Assembly (NCBI GenBank): GCA_038125725.1
Contig: JAYPEK010000061.1
Location: 1-20,558 of the forward strand
DNA length: 20,558 nt
Direction: 5' to 3'
From: TMED8 sp038125725
GTDB lineage: Bacteria > Pseudomonadota > Alphaproteobacteria > Rhodospirillales > Casp-alpha2
Below, in pieces: positions 6,941 to 14,256 of the stretch; positions within the stretch are counted from its first letter, which is position 1; the number at the start of each line of letters is the position of its first letter. The notes beneath the pieces are model-generated. The model was not told the origin of the DNA. It made no database searches and was given only the letters and a program-made list of their open reading frames with translations. The position numbers and the translations under genes were made by a program.

Positions 6941-8031
6941 CTGTAGACCTTTCTCGGATCGAAAGCGTCGCGCACCGCTTCACCGATGAACACCAAAAGG
7001 CTGAGCATCAAGGCGATGACGACGAAGCCCGACAGCCCCAGCCACGGTGCCTGCAGGTTGGCCTTGCCCTGGTTCAACAGCTCACCCAGCGACGCCGAGC
7101 CCGGCGGCAGGCCGAAGCCCAGGAAGTCCAGCGCCGTCAGCGTGGTGATCGAACCCGACAGCGTGAACGGCATGAAGGTGACAGTGGCGACCATGGCGTT
7201 GGGCAGCACGTGCTTGTAGATCAGCTTCAGGTCGGAAACGCCGAGCGCCCGGGCGGCGCGAACGAAATCCAGGTTGCGCGCGCGCAGGAACTCGGCCCGC
7301 ACGACGCCGACGAAGCCCATCCATGAAAACAGCAGCATCAGGCCCAATAGCCACCAGAAGTTCGGCGTGATGACGCTGGCCATGATGATCAGCAGATAGA
7401 GGATTGGCATGCCGGCCCAGATCTCGATGAAACGTTGGCCGACCAAGTCGATCATGCCGCCGTAGAAGCCCTGGAAGGCGCCGGCGGAAATGCCGACGGC
7501 GGCGCTCATAATCGTCAGCACCAGCCCGAACAAGACGGAGATGCGGAACCCGTAGATCAGCCGTGCCACCACGTCGCGGCCCTGGTCGTCGGTGCCGAGC
7601 CAGTTATCGGCGCTGGGCGACGCCGGTGCCGGCTGCTTCAAGTCGTAGTTGACGGTGTCGTAGCTGAACCGCACCGGCGGCCAGAGCATCCAGCCCTTTT
7701 CATTGATCAGGTTCTCGACGAATTCGTCGCGATAGTCGGCTTCCGTCTGAAATTCGCCGCCGAAGGTGGTTTCGGGGTAGACGGCGAAAGCGGGGGTGTA
7801 GAGATCGCCGTCGAAATAGACCAGCAGCGGTTTGTCGTTGGCCACCAGTTCCGCGAACATGGAAACCAGGAACAGCGCCAGAAATATCCAGAACGACCAG
7901 TAGCCGCGCCGGTTGCGCTTGAAGTTGTCGATGCGACGGCGCGTGATCGGCGTGATGCGAAGCCCCAGGAACCGATGCGTGCGGAGTGCATCGGCGGCCG
8001 TATGGGGGGAGATTTCGGGGCGCGCGTCCAT
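6937..8031 (-). CDS. yejE: Peptide ABC transporter permease YejE
   Basis: A 364-residue inner-membrane permease of the OppC/DppC type. An N-terminal cytoplasmic segment with TRRRIDNFKRNRRGYWSFW precedes the first membrane helix (WIFLALFLVSMFAELVAN). A large periplasmic insertion of about 90 residues follows, as is characteristic of YejE, then the core transmembrane domain beginning near LIYGFRISVLFGL. The cytoplasmic loop that contacts the ATPase is visible as RAARALGVSDLKLIYKHVLPNA. The C-terminus EAVRDAFDPRKVYR is typical. It lies one base after the yejB stop and overlaps yejF by four bases. With YejB it forms the membrane channel. Confidence 0.92.
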   Translation of the reverse strand: MDARPEISPHTAADALRTHRFLGLRITPITRRRIDNFKRNRRGYWSFWIFLALFLVSMFAELVANDKPLLVYFDGDLYTPAFAVYPETTFGGEFQTEADYRDEFVENLINEKGWMLWPPVRFSYDTVNYDLKQPAPASPSADNWLGTDDQGRDVVARLIYGFRISVLFGLVLTIMSAAVGISAGAFQGFYGGMIDLVGQRFIEIWAGMPILYLLIIMASVITPNFWWLLGLMLLFSWMGFVGVVRAEFLRARNLDFVRAARALGVSDLKLIYKHVLPNAMVATVTFMPFTLSGSITTLTALDFLGFGLPPGSASLGELLNQGKANLQAPWLGLSGFVVIALMLSLLVFIGEAVRDAFDPRKVYR

Positions 8032-8032
8032 T

Positions 8033-9154
8033 TCAGACGCTCCTCGATTCGAAGTCGATCCGGGGATCGACGATGTGGTACATGATGTCGCCGACGATGC
8101 CCATCAGCAGCCCCAGCAGGGTAAAGAAATAGAGCGTGCCGAACATCACCGGATAGTCGCGCGTCAGCGCTGCCTCGAATCCGAGCAGCCCGAGGCCGTC
8201 CAACGAGAAGATCACCTCGGTCAGCAGCGCTCCCGTGAATAGGACCCCGATGAAGGCCGACGGGAACCCGGCGATGACGATCAGCATGGCGTTCCGGAAC
8301 ACATGCCCGTAGAGCACGCGCCGCTCGGTCAGGCCCTTGGAGCGGGCGGTGACGACGTATTGCTTGTTGATCTCCTCGATGAAGGAGTTCTTGGTCAGCA
8401 TGGTGAGCGAGGCGAAGCCGCCGATGATCATGGATAACAGCGGCAATGCCAGGTGCCAGAAATAGTCCGTCACCTGTTCGTACCACGGAAGGTGATCCCA
8501 CCCTGGCGAGACTAGCCCGCGGAGCGGGAACCAATCGAAATAGCGCCCGCCGGCGAACAGGATGATCAGCAGCACCGCGAACAGGAAACTCGGGACGGCG
8601 TTGCCGAAGATCACCACGCCGGACGTCCAGACGTCGAACTTGGTGCCGTCGCGCACCGCCTTGGCGATGCCGAGCGGGATGGAGATCAGATAGACCAGGA
8701 TGGTGGTCCAGAGCCCGAGCGAGATGGAAACCGGCATCTTGTCGATAACCAACTGCGCCACCGAGCGGTCCTGGAAATAGCTGTCGCCGAAATCGAAACG
8801 GACGTAGTTCTTCATCATGATCCAGAAGCGTTCGTGCGCCGGCTTATCGAGGCCGAACTGCTTCTCGATCTGTTTGATCAGGTCCGGGGGCAGCCCCTGG
8901 GCGCCCCGGTAGCGCGAGTTGACATCGCCGCCGGCACCGGCGCCGACGCCTTTCGGCGGCGCCGTGGTTTTCACCTCGCCGCCCGCCTGTCCGCCGACCC
9001 GCGCGGTGGCGGAAACCGCGTCGCCCGTGAGCTTGGCGATCATCTGCTCCACCGGGCCGCCGGGCACGAACTGCACGACGACGAAGTTGATGACCATGAT
9101 GCCGAACAGCGTCGGCACGATGAGAAGCAACCGGCGGAGGATATAGGCGTACAT
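8033..9154 (-). CDS. yejB: Peptide ABC transporter permease YejB
   Basis: A 373-residue OppB-type permease. The first helix is in YILRRLLLIVPTLFGIMVINFVVVQ. It is followed by VPGGPVEQM and a periplasmic stretch of low complexity (a Gly/Ala/Pro-rich insert around residues 50-85), then QIEKQFGLDKPAHERF. The core helices follow, and TARSKGLTERRVLYGHVFRNAM is the ATPase-contact (EAA-like) loop. It ends 1 bp before yejE and begins 15 bp after yejA, so the four yej genes should be one transcript. YejB and YejE together form the pore through which peptides cross the inner membrane. Confidence 0.92.
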   Translation of the reverse strand: MYAYILRRLLLIVPTLFGIMVINFVVVQFVPGGPVEQMIAKLTGDAVSATARVGGQAGGEVKTTAPPKGVGAGAGGDVNSRYRGAQGLPPDLIKQIEKQFGLDKPAHERFWIMMKNYVRFDFGDSYFQDRSVAQLVIDKMPVSISLGLWTTILVYLISIPLGIAKAVRDGTKFDVWTSGVVIFGNAVPSFLFAVLLIILFAGGRYFDWFPLRGLVSPGWDHLPWYEQVTDYFWHLALPLLSMIIGGFASLTMLTKNSFIEEINKQYVVTARSKGLTERRVLYGHVFRNAMLIVIAGFPSAFIGVLFTGALLTEVIFSLDGLGLLGFEAALTRDYPVMFGTLYFFTLLGLLMGIVGDIMYHIVDPRIDFESRSV

Positions 9155-9169
9155 GGAAACGGTGGATCC

Positions 9170-11014
9170 CTAGTCTTTCCCGGAAGCTAATCTGCCCTTC
9201 AACGCCTCCGCCTTGGCGGAGTCCACCCACCAGGCGGAGAATTGATAGCCTTGGATCGGCGTCACCTTGGGGCGGCCGAACTTGTTCCAATAGGCGACCC
9301 GATCGGCGGCGATGTGCCAATGCGGGATCAGCCAGTGGCCCCATTGCAGCACCCGGTCGAGCGCGCGCGTCGCGGTGACCAGCGCCTTGCGGTTTGGCGC
9401 CGAGATGATCTTCTCGATCAGCGCGTCGATGGCCGGGTCCTTGATGCCGATGAGGTTGCGCCCGCCTTCCAGATCGGCGGCGTGCGTGCCCCAGAAACTG
9501 CGCTGTTCGTTGCCAGGCGACAGCGACTGGCCGAAGCTGCCGACCACCATGTCGAAATCGTAGGTATCGAGCCGGCGCTGGTATTGCGATGAATCGACCG
9601 TGCGCACGCTCGCCTTGACGCCGAGCTTCTCCAGGTTCTTGGCAAAGGGAAGCGCGATACGCTCGAACAGCGGGCTGACCAGCAGGATTTCGAACTCCAG
9701 CTTTTTGCCCGTCGTCGTGTGCACTCGCTCGCGGCCCTGGATTTTCCAGCCGGCATCGGTCAGCAGTTTGCTCGCCGTGCGCAGGTTCCTGCGCACCTGC
9801 TTCGGATCGCCCGATTTCGGCGGTTCATAGGCCTGGGTGAAAACCTCGTCCGGGATCTTGCCGCGCCAGGGCTCCAGCAGTTTCAACTCGTCGGCGTCCG
9901 GCAGGCCGGTGGCGGCCAGTTCCGAATTGTCGAAATAGCTGCGGGTGCGGGTGTATTGGCCATAGAACAGGTTCCTGTTCGACCATTCGAAATCGAAGGC
10001 GTAGGCCAGGGCGGCGCGCACCTGGCGGTCCTGGAAGATTTCGCGGCGCGTGTTGTAGACGAAGGCCTGCATTCCCGACGAGCGGTTGTTGTCGATGGTT
10101 TCCTTGGTGATCAAGCCGTCCTTGATCGCCGGTATATCGTATGCAGTCGCCCAGTTCTTGGAGGAATTCTCGGCGCGGAAATCGTATTCGCCGGCCTTGA
10201 AGGCCTCGAGCGCGATGGTGCCGTCGCGGTAGTAGTCGTACCGGATTTCATCGAAGTTCGAGAAGCCCTTGTTCACCGGCAGGTTTTCACCCCAGTAGTC
10301 CTTCACCCGCTCGATGGTCACCGAGCGGCCGGGCTCGAAACTCTTGATCTTATAGGCCCCCGAACCGAGCGGCGGCTCCAACGTCGTCTTGTTGAACTCC
10401 CGGCCCGCCCAATAGTGCTTCGGCAGCACGGTCAGTTCGCCGATGATAAGCGGCAGTTCGCGGTTGTCGCCCGGCTTGAAATTGAAGCGGACGATGTCGT
10501 CGCCGATTTTCAGCACCTCTTTGACGCTGCCGTAATAGAACCGATAGAACGGCTGGCCGTCCTTGATCAGGGTGTTGAAGGTCCAGATCACGTCGTCGGG
10601 CGTGATCGGCTGGCCGTCGTGCCACTTGGCCTCCGTCCTGATCTTGAAGGCGACCCAGGAGCGGTCGTCCGGCATGTAGACTTCTTCCGCCAATTCGCCA
10701 TAGAGCGTGAACGGCTCATCGGCGGCATGCGCCATCAGCGTGTTGTAGATCGAACCCGATCCCGCCGCCGCGTTGCCCTTGACGATGAAGGCGTTGAAGG
10801 AATCGAAGGTGCCGATCGACGACATCCGCACCTTGCCGCCCTTCGGCGCGTCGGGATTGACGTAGTCGTAGTGCTTGAAACCGGCCGGGTACTTGAGGTC
10901 GCCATGCATGGCGATGCCGTGCCTGCCCTCGACGCCGTCGAGACTGCCGGCGAAGGCGGAAACCGGAAGCGAAACCAAGGCCAAGAGGCCGAAAAGCGGA
11001 AGTTTTTTCATCAT
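9170..11014 (-). CDS. yejA: Periplasmic peptide-binding protein YejA
   Basis: A 614-residue SBP_bac_5-type extracellular solute-binding protein. A clear Sec signal peptide covers MMKKLPLFGLLALVSLPVSA with probable cleavage after AFA. The mature part begins near HGIAMHGDLKYPAGFKHYDYVNPDAPKG, the usual YejA entry. EAKWHDGQPITPDDVIWTFNTL is the family signature segment. I start at the double ATG (11009-11014); an upstream TTG at 11062 would place about 16 implausible residues before the signal peptide. YejABEF homologues import microcin C in E. coli and are linked to antimicrobial-peptide tolerance and muropeptide uptake in other alphaproteobacteria. Which peptides are used here is not visible. 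The upstream gap of 95 bp to hisN shows no convincing promoter. Confidence 0.92.
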   Translation of the reverse strand: MMKKLPLFGLLALVSLPVSAFAGSLDGVEGRHGIAMHGDLKYPAGFKHYDYVNPDAPKGGKVRMSSIGTFDSFNAFIVKGNAAAGSGSIYNTLMAHAADEPFTLYGELAEEVYMPDDRSWVAFKIRTEAKWHDGQPITPDDVIWTFNTLIKDGQPFYRFYYGSVKEVLKIGDDIVRFNFKPGDNRELPLIIGELTVLPKHYWAGREFNKTTLEPPLGSGAYKIKSFEPGRSVTIERVKDYWGENLPVNKGFSNFDEIRYDYYRDGTIALEAFKAGEYDFRAENSSKNWATAYDIPAIKDGLITKETIDNNRSSGMQAFVYNTRREIFQDRQVRAALAYAFDFEWSNRNLFYGQYTRTRSYFDNSELAATGLPDADELKLLEPWRGKIPDEVFTQAYEPPKSGDPKQVRRNLRTASKLLTDAGWKIQGRERVHTTTGKKLEFEILLVSPLFERIALPFAKNLEKLGVKASVRTVDSSQYQRRLDTYDFDMVVGSFGQSLSPGNEQRSFWGTHAADLEGGRNLIGIKDPAIDALIEKIISAPNRKALVTATRALDRVLQWGHWLIPHWHIAADRVAYWNKFGRPKVTPIQGYQFSAWWVDSAKAEALKGRLASGKD

Positions 11015-11109
11015 GCACCGATATTGGTCGCCAACGGGTGTGGGTTCAAGGTATGGCGGCAAATTATGGCGGTCTTGTGACCGTGGGGGAAGGGCGATGA
11101 AGGGGGGCG

Positions 11110-11886
11110 TCAGCCCTTGAGCGCGGCCATCGCCGGGCCGTGCATGCGCGCGTCGCCGCAGGCCAGCACCGTGCCGTCGCTTTCCAGCCCGAGCGGATTG
11201 CCGTGCCAGTCGCTCATGATGCCGCCGGCGCCTTCAACCACCGGCACCAGCGCGATGTAGTCGTAAGGCTGCATCTTGGCCTCGCAGACCACATCGGCGA
11301 AACCGTTGGCGAGCAGGCCGTAGCCCATGCAGTCGGTGCCCCAGCGCAGGAACTGCACTTCGCCCTTGAGGCGTTCGAAAGCGGGAAGGTGGTCGCCCAG
11401 GAACATGTCCGGCGAGGTCACCAGCATCCAGGCCTTGCCAAGCGTATCGCAATTGCGCGTGTTGACGGCCGTGCCGTTGAAGGTAGTGGCATGGCCCTTG
11501 GCGCCGACCCAGCGCTCTTCCAGTGCCGGCATGTCGATGATGCCGAGCACCGGACGGCCGTTGTGCAGGAGACCGATCAGGGTGCCGAACAAGGGCTTGC
11601 CGACTAGGAACGATTTGGTGCCGTCGATGGGGTCCAGCACCCAGACGTACTCGGCGTCGGTGCGCACCTGGCCGTATTCTTCGCCGTAGATGCCGTGGTC
11701 CGGATGTTCGGCCTCGATCAGCTTGCGCATCGCGGCTTCGGCTTCGCGGTCGGCGACGGAGACCGGGCTTTCGTCGTCCTTGACTTCGGTCGTGACCGGC
11801 GTGCGGAAATAAGCGCGCGAAATGGGGCGCGCGGCATCGACCAGTTTGACCGCGAAGGCGATCAGGTGTTCAGGGCAGGTATCCAA
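11110..11886 (-). CDS. hisN: Histidinol-phosphatase of the inositol monophosphatase family
   Basis: A 258-residue Mg-dependent phosphatase. The metal and catalytic motifs of the IMPase family are all present: GEEYG (68-72), WVLDPIDGTKSF (Asp85 and Asp88), and YDYIALVPVVEGAGG with the third Asp at 209. The YDYIALVP form, in place of WDxAAG, matches the HisN group that dephosphorylates histidinol phosphate in histidine synthesis. A general inositol or sugar phosphatase role cannot be excluded, as no other his gene is in the window. The start is probably TTG at 11884-11886, with a poor ribosome-binding site, 13 bp after the cytochrome c stop, so translation may depend on the upstream gene. Confidence 0.85.
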   Translation of the reverse strand: MDTCPEHLIAFAVKLVDAARPISRAYFRTPVTTEVKDDESPVSVADREAEAAMRKLIEAEHPDHGIYGEEYGQVRTDAEYVWVLDPIDGTKSFLVGKPLFGTLIGLLHNGRPVLGIIDMPALEERWVGAKGHATTFNGTAVNTRNCDTLGKAWMLVTSPDMFLGDHLPAFERLKGEVQFLRWGTDCMGYGLLANGFADVVCEAKMQPYDYIALVPVVEGAGGIMSDWHGNPLGLESDGTVLACGDARMHGPAMAALKG

Positions 11887-11899
11887 CGGGGATGCTGGC

Positions 11900-12439
11900 T
11901 TACGGCAGCGCCTTGGGCGAATCGCTCAAGGAGCGCAGGTAAAGCAGCATGGCGGCGCGCTGGTCGGCCTTTTTGAGGCCGGCGAAGCTCATCTTGGTGC
12001 CGGGGACGAAATCCTTCGGCTTGGCCAAGAACGCGTCCAGATCGGCAAAAGACCAATCGCCGCCCTTGTCCTTCATCGCGCCGGAATAAGCGAAGCCGCC
12101 GTGCGAACCCTTGGCGCGGCCGACAATGTCCCAGAGGTTGGGGCCGACCTTGTTGGCGCCGTCTTTTTCGGCGGTGTGGCAGGCCTTGCACTTGCCGAAC
12201 AGCTTCTCGCCCTTGCCGGCGTCGGTCGACGCCAGCATGGCCAGCGCATCCTCGGCGGTGGCGGTCTCCTGCTTGGCGGCAGCCTTGCCTTCGCCGCCTT
12301 CAGCGGCGGCAACCGCATAGGCGGGCTCTTCCAGCGCTTCGGCATGGACGAGCTCGTTTCCGAGCATGTTGCTGACGAACACCAACCAAAGGGCGGCAAG
12401 AATGCCGAGGCTCGCCTTGTGATACCATTCGTAGTGCAT
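11900..12439 (-). CDS. Membrane-anchored class I cytochrome c (CycM/c552-like)
   Basis: A 179-residue c-type cytochrome. An uncleaved N-terminal helix (ASLGILAALWLVFVSNMLG, about 9-27) anchors it to the inner membrane. An Ala/Glu-rich linker to about residue 70 leads to a periplasmic haem domain with the binding motif CKACH (Cys84, Cys87, His88) and the distal Met in GTKMSF (Met150). This layout matches the CycM/c552 proteins that carry electrons between complex III and the terminal oxidase. The start ATG at 12437-12439 follows GAGAGGA at a good distance; an upstream in-frame extension to 12727 is spurious and overlaps kdsB. Upstream lies a 100-bp divergent region shared with kdsB. Confidence 0.88.
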   Translation of the reverse strand: MHYEWYHKASLGILAALWLVFVSNMLGNELVHAEALEEPAYAVAAAEGGEGKAAAKQETATAEDALAMLASTDAGKGEKLFGKCKACHTAEKDGANKVGPNLWDIVGRAKGSHGGFAYSGAMKDKGGDWSFADLDAFLAKPKDFVPGTKMSFAGLKKADQRAAMLLYLRSLSDSPKALP

Positions 12440-12481
12440 GGGACCGGTCCTCTCGATCGAAAAGTGGGGGGAATTTAGCCG

Positions 12482-12524
12482 TTCAGTCCGGCTCGTGCAA
12501 TCACTGGATAATCCGGCGCCGGAT
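12482..12524 (+). promoter_or_regulatory. Weak promoter candidate and 14-bp palindrome before kdsB
   Basis: Between the divergent cytochrome c and kdsB genes, GATAAT at 12507-12512 is a fair -10, with only a weak -35-like TTCAGT at 12482-12487 and a long 19-bp spacer. A perfect palindrome ATCCGGCGCCGGAT lies at 12511-12524, overlapping the -10 end and 15 bp before the kdsB ATG. GC-rich palindromes occur by chance in such DNA, so operator function is only a possibility. Confidence 0.25.
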
Positions 12525-12539
12525 GCGTAATCTCGCGCC

Positions 12540-13295
12540 ATGACCAGTTCCTTTTCCTCCGTCGTCGTGATTCCGGCGCGCCTGGCCTCGACCCGGTTGC
12601 CGGACAAGCCGCTCGCCGATATCGCCGGCGCGCCGATGATCGTCCAAGTTTGGCGCCGCGCCATGGAGGCCGAATGCGGCCCCGTGGTCGTGGCTTGCGC
12701 GGAAGCCGCCATCGCCGACGCGGTCACCGCCGCCGGCGGCGACGCGGTGCTGACCGATCCGGATCATCCGTCCGGCTCCGACCGGATTTTCGAGGCGCTT
12801 GAGCGCTACGATCCGGACCGGCGGTTCGATACCGTCATCAACCTGCAGGGCGATCTGCCGACGCTGGAACCCGCCGCCGTCCGTGCCGTGCTGGAGCCCT
12901 TGGCCGATCCGGCCGTCGATATCGCCACGCTGGTGGCAGAAATCACCGAGCCGGACGAGCGCGCCAACCCCAATGTGGTCAAGGCGGCGCTGGCGATGGC
13001 GCCGGGCGGCCGCGTCGGGCGGGCGCTTTATTTCAGCCGTGCCACCATTCCCTGGAGCGACGACCCGGAAGCCGCGCTCTACCATCACATCGGCATCTAC
13101 GCCTACCGCCGCGACGCGCTGGCACGTTTCGTGGCGCTGGCGCCGGGGCACCTGGAGCGGCGCGAACGGCTCGAGCAACTGCGTGCGTTGGAGAACGGCA
13201 TGATCATCGCCGCCGCTTGCGTTGACACCGTACCATTGGGCGTCGATACTCCCGCCGACTTAGAACGCGCCCGGCGGATTCTCTCTGCAAACTGA
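12540..13295 (+). CDS. kdsB: 3-deoxy-manno-octulosonate cytidylyltransferase (CMP-Kdo synthetase)
   Basis: A 251-residue enzyme that joins Kdo to CMP from CTP, activating it for lipid A core assembly in the cytoplasm. The nucleotide-binding motif is VVVIPARLASTRLPDKPL (8-25). INLQGDLPTLEP carries the metal-binding Asp and, from memory, is the usual alphaproteobacterial variant of VQGDEP. HHIGIYAYRRDAL and LEQLRALENGMII are also family hallmarks. Length is normal. The ATG at 12540 has no clear ribosome-binding sequence. pheA follows after 22 bp, so the two are likely one transcript. Presence of kdsB implies a Kdo-containing lipopolysaccharide. Confidence 0.92.
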   Translation: MTSSFSSVVVIPARLASTRLPDKPLADIAGAPMIVQVWRRAMEAECGPVVVACAEAAIADAVTAAGGDAVLTDPDHPSGSDRIFEALERYDPDRRFDTVINLQGDLPTLEPAAVRAVLEPLADPAVDIATLVAEITEPDERANPNVVKAALAMAPGGRVGRALYFSRATIPWSDDPEAALYHHIGIYAYRRDALARFVALAPGHLERRERLEQLRALENGMIIAAACVDTVPLGVDTPADLERARRILSAN

Positions 13296-13317
13296 AGGCG
13301 CTAACCGGACAAAGACG

Positions 13318-14166
13318 ATGAGCGACCCCGCCAACACCATTTCCTTCCAGGGCATGCCCGGGGCCTATTCGATGATGGCCTGCCGCGCCGCCTATCCCGA
13401 CATGACGCCGCTGCCATGCCGGACCTTCGTCGATGCCTTCGAGGCGGTGGAGGAAGGGCGCGCGGCGCTGGCCATGATTCCCATCGACAACTCCGTCGCC
13501 GGGCGGGTCGCGGACATCCATCACCTGATGCCGGAATCGGGACTGCATATCATCGGCGAGCATTTCCAGCGGGTGAACCACCAGCTTCTCGGCGTGCCCG
13601 GCACCAGGATCGAGGACCTCACGCAGGTGCACAGCCACGTGCACGCGCTCAACCAGTGCCGCAAGCTGATCGCCGAGATCGGCGTCGAGGCGGTGGTGCA
13701 CGTGGATACCGCCGGCGCCGCCAAGGACATCGCCGCCAACGGCGACAAGACCCAGGGCGCGATTTCGTCGGAACTGGCAGCCGAGCTCTATGGGCTGGAC
13801 ATCCTGCGCTCCGACGTCGAAGACGCCGAACACAACACCACGCGCTTCGTCGTCCTGGCGCGCGAGCCCATCGATCCCGGCGCCGATCGCGACGACGTCG
13901 TCACCACCTTTGTCTTTGGCGTGCGCAACATTCCCGCCGCGCTCTACAAGGCGCTCGGCGGGTTCGCCACCAACGGCGTCAACATGACCAAGCTGGAAAG
14001 CTACGTCGACGGCGACTTTGTCGTTGCCCAGTTCTACGCCGACGTGGAGGGCCATCCGGAGCAGCGGCCTTTGCAGTTGGCGCTGGAAGAGCTCGATTTC
14101 TTCACCAACGAACTGCACATCCTCGGCACCTATCCCGCGCATCCGTTCCGCAAGCGCGGCGGTTGA
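13318..14166 (+). CDS. pheA: Prephenate dehydratase with C-terminal ACT domain
   Basis: A 282-residue enzyme converting prephenate to phenylpyruvate in phenylalanine synthesis. The catalytic domain shows FQGMPGAYS (10-18), IPIDNSVAGRVADIHHL (54-70) and the catalytic Thr in NTTRF (173-177). The ACT domain begins near residue 195, with IPAALYKALGGFATNGVNMTKLESY binding Phe for feedback inhibition. Asp57 stands where most family members I know have Glu (PIEN), a mild change. There is no chorismate mutase domain, unlike the fused E. coli protein. The ATG is preceded by GGACAAAG. The gene follows kdsB closely. Confidence 0.93.
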   Translation: MSDPANTISFQGMPGAYSMMACRAAYPDMTPLPCRTFVDAFEAVEEGRAALAMIPIDNSVAGRVADIHHLMPESGLHIIGEHFQRVNHQLLGVPGTRIEDLTQVHSHVHALNQCRKLIAEIGVEAVVHVDTAGAAKDIAANGDKTQGAISSELAAELYGLDILRSDVEDAEHNTTRFVVLAREPIDPGADRDDVVTTFVFGVRNIPAALYKALGGFATNGVNMTKLESYVDGDFVVAQFYADVEGHPEQRPLQLALEELDFFTNELHILGTYPAHPFRKRGG

Positions 14167-14192
14167 CGGCTCACAATTGACGCGGCCAGGCC

Positions 14193-14221
14193 TTGACGCG
14201 GCTCGGCCGGCGCGCCATCCT
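14193..14221 (+). promoter_or_regulatory. Possible dinB promoter
   Basis: TTGACG at 14193-14198 and a weak CATCCT at 14216-14221 are spaced 17 bp apart, which would place the transcription start at about the first half of the SOS box. A second copy of TTGACGCGGC lies at 14177-14186, 16 bp upstream in the same orientation. The -10 match is only three of six bases. Confidence 0.35.
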
Positions 14222-14227
14222 GCAAAA

Positions 14228-14242
14228 GAACAAATTAAGAAC
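14228..14242 (+). promoter_or_regulatory. LexA (SOS) box GAAC-N7-GAAC
   Basis: GAAC at 14228-14231 and GAAC at 14239-14242 enclose seven bases (AAATTAA). This direct repeat is the established alphaproteobacterial LexA operator and differs from the CTG-N10-CAG box of E. coli. It lies 14 bp before the dinB ATG, close to the likely start of transcription, where LexA would block expression until DNA damage. The target gene being an error-prone polymerase strengthens the assignment. Confidence 0.8.
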
Positions 14243-14256
14243 TTTTCCGGTGGGGC

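Noticed and set aside
11070..11083. Small hairpin CGGTC-TTGT-GACCG between hisN and yejA
   Set aside because: Only five base pairs and no T-run, so it is not supported as a terminator.
12440..12727. N-terminal extension of the cytochrome c frame
   Set aside because: It would overlap kdsB, reads as low-quality sequence, and the ATG at 12439 has a good ribosome-binding site just before the membrane anchor.
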